Source: an uncultured Roseovarius sp. (lineage in GTDB: Bacteria; Pseudomonadota; Alphaproteobacteria; Rhodobacterales; Rhodobacteraceae). Taken from it: a stretch of 64,000 bases of DNA. The translations under genes were made by a program, and so were the position numbers. The stretch lies in contig NZ_CAMYMD010000059.1 in assembly GCF_947259555.1 (NCBI RefSeq), positions 1-64,000 on the forward strand. Reading direction: 5' to 3'. The notes below the pieces were generated by a model. It ran no database searches and was not told the DNA's origin. It worked only from the letters and a program-made list of their open reading frames with translations. This document shows, one piece after another, positions 54,932 through 64,000 of this stretch (positions are counted from its first letter, which is position 1; each line of letters begins with the position of its first letter).

Positions 54932-56077
54932 TCAGGCGCCGCGCCAGATCCAGCCGCCGCCCAGCACGCGGCTGCCCTGCGACTCGTAGAACACACAGGC
55001 CTGTCCTGGAGACACGCCCTCTTCGGGGGTTAGCAATTCGACTTCGGCCTCGGTCTCTGAGATCGGGCGCAGCACGGCCTCGCGCGGTGGGCGGGTGGAT
55101 CGGACCTTTACCAAAACAGACCATTCGCTGCGCGAGGTCAGAGCTGCGTCGCCCAGCCAATTGATTTCGCGCAGTGGCACGGTCCGGGTCGATAGCATCT
55201 CTTTCGGACCGACAATGACGCGTTTGGTATCCACGTCGAGGCGAACCACATAAAGCGGCTCATCCAATCCGCCGATGCCAAGGCCACGCCGCTGACCGAT
55301 GGTGTAGTGGATCACGCCCTCATGCGTCCCCAGAATACGTCCGTCGGCATGCACGATCTCGCCCGGCTCAGCGGCGCCGGGACGCAGTTTCTCGATAACG
55401 CCCGCATAGTTGCCATCCGGCACGAAACAGATGTCTTGACTGTCCGGCTTGTCGGCCACTTGCAGGCCATATTTAGCGGCAAGCTCACGTGTCGCCTGTT
55501 TTGACGGCAGATGCCCCAAGGGAAAGCGCAGGTAATCCAGCTGCTCCGCCGTGGTCGAGAACAGGAAATAGGATTGATCGCGGGCCGAATCAGTCGCGCT
55601 GTGTAACTCAGGGCCGTTTTCTCCCATCTTGCGCTGGATATAGTGGCCTGTGGCCATGCAATCTGCGTCCAGATCCCGTGCGGTTTCCAGCAGGTCCTTG
55701 AACTTGACGCGCTCGTTGCAGCGAATACACGGCACCGGAGTGGCCCCTGCGAGATAGCTGTCGGCAAACTCGTCAATCACTGCATCGCGAAAGATGTTCT
55801 CGTAATCCAGAACGTAATGCGGAAACCCAAGGTCTTCCGCCACGCGGCGCGCATCATGAATGTCGACACCGGCGCAACAGGCCCCCTTTTTGGCGAGTGC
55901 TGCGCCATGATCGTAGAGTTGTAGCGTCACGCCCACCACGTCATAGCCCTGTGTGGCAAGATGCGCGGCAACGACCGAGCTGTCGACACCACCTGACATC
56001 GCCACCACGACTCGGGTATCCGCCGGCGACTTGGGAAAGCCTAGGGAATTCAAGGATGTGTCGCTGTCCAATGCCAT
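54932..56077 (-). CDS. mnmA: tRNA-specific 2-thiouridylase MnmA
   Basis: Thiolates U34 of tRNAs for Lys, Glu and Gln. The P-loop is [20 protein letters not shown]; the catalytic cysteines are in [14 protein letters not shown] and QDICFVPDG. The N-terminal extension before the P-loop is short (about 25 residues). Length 381 residues, as expected for the bacterial enzyme. Sulfur could come from the TusA-type protein encoded at 32363-32593. Divergent from the sciP-ctrA pair. Confidence 0.95.
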   Translation of the reverse strand: MALDSDTSLNSLGFPKSPADTRVVVAMSGGVDSSVVAAHLATQGYDVVGVTLQLYDHGAALAKKGACCAGVDIHDARRVAEDLGFPHYVLDYENIFRDAVIDEFADSYLAGATPVPCIRCNERVKFKDLLETARDLDADCMATGHYIQRKMGENGPELHSATDSARDQSYFLFSTTAEQLDYLRFPLGHLPSKQATRELAAKYGLQVADKPDSQDICFVPDGNYAGVIEKLRPGAAEPGEIVHADGRILGTHEGVIHYTIGQRRGLGIGGLDEPLYVVRLDVDTKRVIVGPKEMLSTRTVPLREINWLGDAALTSRSEWSVLVKVRSTRPPREAVLRPISETEAEVELLTPEEGVSPGQACVFYESQGSRVLGGGWIWRGA

Positions 56078-56198
56078 GTCGGTCTCCGCTCGGGTCTGTC
56101 AGAATATAGGAAAATCCTAAGCACTCTCAAGCCCCGGTTTCACTGCTCATTAAGCCTGCAAAGCGCATTCTGGCTGCAGTGAAAGAAGGGTGAGTGCC

Positions 56199-56477
56199 AT
56201 GTATCTGAAGAAAGTCGAAGGGCCAAGAGCCGTGACCCTGCCGGATGGAACGGTCTTGAGCCTGGCGGACCTGCCGCCACAGGACACTAAGCGTTGGGTG
56301 GCGTCACGCAAGCTCGCGGTGGTACGCGGGGTGGCCTATGGGCTGATCTCCCGTGGTGACGCACTCCGGGAATACAGTCTGAGCGAAGAAGAGTTTGATA
56401 GCTGGATCATGGCCGTGGCCGAGCATGGAGAAGGCGCTTTGAAGGCGACCACCTTGAAGGCGTATAGACAACCATGA
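56199..56477 (+). CDS. sciP: SciP, CtrA inhibitory protein (DUF1153)
   Basis: Small helix-turn-helix protein that in Caulobacter binds CtrA and represses CtrA-activated promoters. The 92-residue chain starts MYLKKVEGPRAVTLPDGTVLSLADLPPQ and has the DUF1153 helices TKRWVASRKLAVVRGVAYGLIS and SLSEEEFDSWIMAVAEHGEGALK. The start at 56199 is supported by AAGGG 8 nt upstream; a GTG at 56190 is possible. It directly precedes ctrA (93 bp), an arrangement that suggests a local control loop. Confidence 0.92.
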   Translation: MYLKKVEGPRAVTLPDGTVLSLADLPPQDTKRWVASRKLAVVRGVAYGLISRGDALREYSLSEEEFDSWIMAVAEHGEGALKATTLKAYRQP

Positions 56478-56570
56478 CGAGAGTTGTCAGGATGTTCTTT
56501 GAACGGTAACGCGTGATTAACCAATTTTGGCCAGTGTACGTGTGATGAAAATTAAATCTGGAGAACCCTT

Positions 56571-57287
56571 ATGCGTGTATTGTTGGTCGAGGATGATCCG
56601 ACAACCTCGAAGAGTATCGAGCTGATGCTCACCCATGCTAATCTCAATGTTTACACAACAGATCTGGGAGAGGAGAGCATCGATCTGGCCAAGCTTTATG
56701 ACTACGATCTTATTTTGCTCGACCTGGGACTGCCTGACATGAATGGGCACGAGGTGCTGCGTCAGTTGCGCCTGGCGCGGATCGCGACGCCGATCCTCAT
56801 CCTTACCGGCGCGGACGATACGGAGAACAAGATCCGGAGCTTTGGCTATGGCGCGGATGATTACCTGACCAAACCGTTTCACCGCGACGAGCTTGTGGCG
56901 CGCATCCACGCGATCATCCGCCGGTCCAAGGGGCATTCGCAATCCGTGATCCGCACCGGCAAGATCAACGTCAACCTCGATGCCAAGACCGTCGATGTGG
57001 CCGGGAAATCTGTCCACCTGACGGGCAAAGAATACCAGATGCTTGAGCTTTTGTCGCTGCGAAAGGGCACGACGCTGACCAAGGAGATGTTTCTCAACCA
57101 TCTTTATGGCGGCATGGACGAGCCGGAACTGAAGATCATCGACGTGTTCATCTGCAAGCTGCGCAAGAAACTCACCGAGGCCACCGAGGGCGAGAATTAC
57201 ATCGAGACGGTTTGGGGGCGGGGCTATGTGCTGCGCGATCCCGAGACGGGCATGATGGATGGTGCACCCTTGGCCATCGGCGCCTGA
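56571..57287 (+). CDS. ctrA: Cell-cycle response regulator CtrA
   Basis: Master regulator of cell-cycle and motility genes in alphaproteobacteria. The 238-residue protein has a receiver with Asp51 ([14 protein letters not shown]), the conserved [25 protein letters not shown] linker and the OmpR-type winged helix ([34 protein letters not shown]). In Rhodobacterales CtrA is usually dispensable for growth but controls flagella and gene transfer agents. Follows sciP; ligA is downstream, 122 bp away. A TTAA half-site occurs in the upstream gap, but no complete CtrA box (TTAA-N7-TTAA) was found. Confidence 0.95.
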   Translation: MRVLLVEDDPTTSKSIELMLTHANLNVYTTDLGEESIDLAKLYDYDLILLDLGLPDMNGHEVLRQLRLARIATPILILTGADDTENKIRSFGYGADDYLTKPFHRDELVARIHAIIRRSKGHSQSVIRTGKINVNLDAKTVDVAGKSVHLTGKEYQMLELLSLRKGTTLTKEMFLNHLYGGMDEPELKIIDVFICKLRKKLTEATEGENYIETVWGRGYVLRDPETGMMDGAPLAIGA

Positions 57288-57337
57288 ACCGATGACGGCC
57301 TCGGCGTAGGTGATCTCTGGACCTCTGATCCCGGTAG

Positions 57338-61632
<4,295 letters not shown>

Positions 61633-61639
61633 GCGGAAT

Positions 61640-61674
61640 GTTCCAGATAGTTCACAAATGTTCTTATAAAGTTC
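61640..61674 (+). promoter_or_regulatory. GTTC repeat array with a perfect alphaproteobacterial LexA (SOS) box
   Basis: Four GTTC tetramers start at 61640, 61650, 61660 and 61671. The last two form GTTCTTATAAAGTTC, an exact match to the GTTC-N7-GTTC consensus recognised by LexA in alphaproteobacteria; the other intervals are N6. The box covers a TATAAA (61665-61670) that could be a -10 element, so LexA would block RNA polymerase. The small membrane peptide gene at 61739 follows. Confidence 0.75.
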
Positions 61675-61738
61675 TTTACAGCACGCCGAAAAAATGAGAA
61701 CAAAAGAGCAACAGAACGGAGTTCAGGAGGAACCACCC

Positions 61739-61861
61739 ATGTTGCACCAGATCAAGACCGCCGCGGTTCGCGCGCAGGATACGATTGTCGGCGATGCCAT
61801 CGGGGCCGCCGCACTGATGGTGGCGCTCATCGCTGCGCTCTACCTGCCCGGGATGTTCTGA
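61739..61861 (+). CDS. SOS-box-controlled 40-residue membrane peptide, function unknown
   Basis: A 40-codon gene beginning ATG at 61739 and ending TGA at 61859-61861. It has a perfect ribosome site AGGAGG about 8 nt upstream. The product starts MLHQIKTAAVRAQDTIV and then has one hydrophobic helix (AIGAAALMVALIAALYLPG), with positive residues before it, so an inner-membrane peptide with its N-terminus in the cytoplasm is expected. A LexA-type SOS box lies 65-80 bp upstream. Caulobacter SidA, a small SOS-induced membrane protein that inhibits cell division, provides a precedent, but sequence similarity is not claimed. Start, ribosome site and helix support a real gene. Confidence 0.7.
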   Translation: MLHQIKTAAVRAQDTIVGDAIGAAALMVALIAALYLPGMF

Positions 61862-62028
61862 CGGAGTTTTACCAGGTTTCTGCCTGGCGGGTCCGCCCTC
61901 TGGCCTTCGTGCGCCGCCCCACTGTCCCAAATCGGGGAAGCGTCACGCATTGCCTGTCCCAACCGGTTTTCGGGGTTTGCCTCATTTCCCCCGAATGTCG
62001 CCAGAGGATGAGGACCCGCCACACCTTG

Positions 62029-62065
62029 TCGCCGCCACCCCTACCGGGTGAGCGGCGATTTTTTT
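62029..62065 (+). terminator. Intrinsic terminator after the small membrane peptide gene
   Basis: TCGCCGC (62029-62035) pairs with GCGGCGA (62052-62058), followed by seven T (62059-62065). It ends the transcript that starts at the SOS box. The 167 bp between the peptide stop and this stem contain no other gene that I can support; a small CCAGG/CCTGG hairpin occurs near 61871-61886. Confidence 0.9.
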
Positions 62066-62161
62066 ATCTGAGAGCGACGAGTGTGGCATGGCCTGTTGCC
62101 GGAGTGCGTGACATCGTCGCTTCTGCGGTCTCTGGGCGTGTTTCAAGGCGCAAGGCGCGTG

Positions 62162-63388
62162 TTACTCTGGGCTGTCCGCCGGGCGAATGCGCTGCACCAG
62201 CATGCTGCCGGTCTCGACGATGCCTTCCATGCGTTCCTCCAGCCGGATCATCTCGGCCATGGCGCGCTTGAGCTTTTCGCTTTCGTCGCCCAACTCTCCG
62301 AGATCGGCAAACACGCGCTCGCTGGTTTCGATCTGCGCCTCGGCATTGGTGACCACGGCGCGCAGGTCCTCGACGATGCTGCCGATATCCTCTTCGCGCG
62401 GGTCGGCGCGGCGGGTTTCAAGGTCGGCCACCGCGCGGCGGGCCGCATCGAACCAGGCCTGCGACAGGCGCGGCTCGGCCTTGGCGCTGAGCATGGCAGA
62501 GCGTTCCAGACGCCTTATGCGCCCGGTCAGGCTGTCGATCCGGTCGCGCAGGTCGCTCTGAATCTTGACGATATCGGCATTGACCGAAACGACGCGCGCC
62601 AGCACCTCGTCAAGCTCCTCCATCAACCGGCAGACCCGATCGAGAAACAGGTTGAGATCGCGCGCCAGCACGCCGAATTCATCCGCGGTGCGGATCTCGG
62701 CCCGGTGGGTGAGCCCGCCATAGGCGCGGGCGAGGTTGCTGACCACGGCGCGCAGGCCCAGAAGCGGCTCCAGCCGGGCGCGCAGGATGAGGAACAGCAG
62801 AAAGGAATGCAGCACGATCTTGCCGAGCGAGAGCAGGCCGGTCAGGCGCATGTCCTCGGCCCATTGGGTGAAATCGGTGGCGAGGTCGCGGCGCACTATG
62901 ACCTCGCCCAGCACGTCGCCGACATCGGCTGCAGTATGACAGGCAAGGCAAAACGGCTCTGCGGTGATGGGCACATGACCGAGATTGTGGGTGGCGTCGG
63001 GCCAGTCGCCCTGCGGGATGCCCTCGGGTGCGAAGCCGAATCCCGCGTCGATGGATCGGATGGTGACGGGGGTGGGGGTAATGGCGATGCGATAGCCCAG
63101 ATCGGACCAATTTCGCTTGAGGATCGGATAGACTGTACGTGCGGCCACCGGCCCGCCCTCGTTGCGCATGATCGACCGGACATTATCGGCGATATCCTCG
63201 GCGACCTGCTGCGTGCGTTCGGGACCGGAGACGCGGAAACTGTAATAGACCAACCCGGCCTTGAGGGTGAATTCCAACACCGTGACCGCGATCAGGATCA
63301 CGAAGAAATCGCGGATCATGTGGATGAGAAAGGACTGATCGAAGCGTCCGATCAGGGGGCTATTCTGGTCGAGTTTCTTGCGTGCCAC
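62162..63388 (-). CDS. Membrane protein with periplasmic c-type heme site and HAMP domain, no output domain
   Basis: A 408-residue protein with TM helix 1 at about 26-48, a periplasmic domain (50-185), TM helix 2 at about 187-203, a HAMP domain (about 204-260, ILRARLEPLLGLRAVVSNLA...) and a long coiled-coil C-terminal region to 400. The periplasmic domain contains one CxxCH heme c site (FCLACHT, Cys147, Cys150, His151) in a Tll0287/DUF3365-like sensor. There is neither a kinase, cyclase nor chemotaxis signalling domain: the end is only coiled coil. The start is GTG at 63388. It may signal by protein contact to a separate partner; none is encoded in the window. Confidence 0.75.
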   Translation of the reverse strand: MARKKLDQNSPLIGRFDQSFLIHMIRDFFVILIAVTVLEFTLKAGLVYYSFRVSGPERTQQVAEDIADNVRSIMRNEGGPVAARTVYPILKRNWSDLGYRIAITPTPVTIRSIDAGFGFAPEGIPQGDWPDATHNLGHVPITAEPFCLACHTAADVGDVLGEVIVRRDLATDFTQWAEDMRLTGLLSLGKIVLHSFLLFLILRARLEPLLGLRAVVSNLARAYGGLTHRAEIRTADEFGVLARDLNLFLDRVCRLMEELDEVLARVVSVNADIVKIQSDLRDRIDSLTGRIRRLERSAMLSAKAEPRLSQAWFDAARRAVADLETRRADPREEDIGSIVEDLRAVVTNAEAQIETSERVFADLGELGDESEKLKRAMAEMIRLEERMEGIVETGSMLVQRIRPADSPE

Positions 63389-63494
63389 GAGCGCTGTCCC
63401 TGCGGTTCATGCACGAAAGGTAGGGCGTTCTGTCGCGATGGATAGGGGGCGGGGTCTCACGATGCGTCGCGTTGCCGCGACGGGGCTGTCACTG

Positions 63495-63950
63495 TCAGGC
63501 GCAGGAGGTCTGTGCCTGCACCTCTTCAAGCGCCTCGACCAACGCCTCGAGCGTCAGCAGGATCGAGGCGTGACGGTTCTTGTAGTCGCGCGCCGGGCGC
63601 AGCACCTCGAGCCCGTCGAAGGGCGCGGGCGGCGTCGGGCCGTCGGATTTGAGCATGTCCTTGAGCGCGTCGCGCGCCGTGCGGACCTCTGCCAGATCGC
63701 AGCCGATGATATTGGCGCCCACCACGCTGGCCGCTGCCTGACCGAGCGCGCAGGCTTTGACCTCGGCGGCATAGTCGGAAATCCGGCCCCCGTCGCAGGT
63801 GATATCGACGTTCACGGTCGAGCCGCAGAGCGGCGCGCGGCGCTTGACGCTGGCCTGAGGCGCGTCGAGCCGCCCATGATGCGGAATGTCGGCGGCGAGT
63901 TCGAGGATGCGCGCAGAATAGAGCTTGATCAGGTCGGTCTCGCCGGACAT
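63495..63950 (-). CDS. IscU/NifU-like iron-sulfur cluster scaffold
   Basis: Assembles Fe-S clusters on conserved cysteines. The 151-residue protein has the scaffold pattern with cysteines in RAPLCGSTVNVDI (Cys42) and EVKACALGQAAASVVGANIIG, and a final Cys-Ala (QTSCA). It is longer than IscU and belongs to the SufU/NifU-N-like group found in Rhodobacterales, near but not in an isc operon. Start ATG at 63950 (MSGETDLIKLYSARILELAADIP). SufE at 16317-16727 might serve as a sulfur donor partner. Confidence 0.88.
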   Translation of the reverse strand: MSGETDLIKLYSARILELAADIPHHGRLDAPQASVKRRAPLCGSTVNVDITCDGGRISDYAAEVKACALGQAAASVVGANIIGCDLAEVRTARDALKDMLKSDGPTPPAPFDGLEVLRPARDYKNRHASILLTLEALVEALEEVQAQTSCA

Positions 63951-64000
63951 GGCTTTCCCTTTCGTGTCGTTCCCCCTAAATAGGCCCGCATGCGCCAGAT

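Noticed and set aside
56478..56570. CtrA autoregulatory box upstream of ctrA
   Set aside because: Only a TTAA half-site is present; the second TTAA is not at the 7-bp spacing required.

Overview
This 64 kb window is a piece of chromosome from a marine alphaproteobacterium of the Rhodobacterales (Roseobacter group). The evidence is the high-GC coding with Rhodobacterales-type proteins (sciP-ctrA, alphaproteobacterial SspB, DUF1476, trgAB-cysK, DUF4169), a circularly permuted two-piece tmRNA gene whose tag reads ANDNRAPVAVAA, and REP-like sequences typical of this order. Coding density is high and apart from an insertion-sequence end at the left edge there is no prophage, CRISPR array or obvious island.

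Layout. 1-571: tail of an IS256-like transposase and non-coding DNA. 572-9440: a trimethylamine N-oxide (TMAO) module, made of a TmoXVW-type ABC importer on the minus strand next to a TorR/TorS/TorT sensing system, with two tor-box-like direct repeats in the divergent promoter. 9467-12313: Zn/Cd/Pb-exporting P-type ATPase and its divergent MerR regulator with a classic 19-bp-spacer promoter. 12516-16727: CAU-anticodon tRNA, purMN, RNase D, a lipoprotein, SufE. 16800-23205: parts of a split cobalamin-dependent methionine synthase (corrinoid protein, DUF1638 partner, homocysteine methyltransferase) interleaved with a radical SAM protein and an RTX/CHRD-like exported protein. 23366-25927: DUF1476 ATPase inhibitor, purC, purS, purQ. 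25983-32593: a DctB/DctD-like two-component pair, RNase E, TusA. 32687-36066: CcdA, a putative serine hydrolase and a cytochrome P450. 36072-38932: tmRNA, ChrA, SspB, phospholipid methyltransferase. 38987-45022: fumarase C, two small proteins, two divergent BCCT osmolyte transporters. 45121-54915: PLP enzyme, photolyase, cyclopropane synthase, the trgA-trgB-cysK tellurite locus, an MscS channel, AlaX. 54932-61861: mnmA, sciP-ctrA, ligA, recG and a 40-residue membrane peptide gene behind an SOS box. 62162-63950: a heme c/HAMP membrane protein without output domain, and an IscU-like scaffold.

Themes. Several loci concern methylated osmolytes and methyl transfer: TMAO uptake and sensing, two betaine/choline-type BCCT carriers, the split methionine synthase and a phospholipid N-methyltransferase. 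A second theme is protein and genome quality control: tmRNA with its SspB adaptor 1.4 kb away, LigA-RecG, photolyase, AlaX. The most intriguing candidates are the SOS-box-controlled 40-residue membrane peptide after recG, the coupling of TorTSR to a TMAO importer instead of a TMAO reductase, a DctD-like regulator that has lost its sigma-54 contact loop, and the heme c/HAMP protein lacking any output module.
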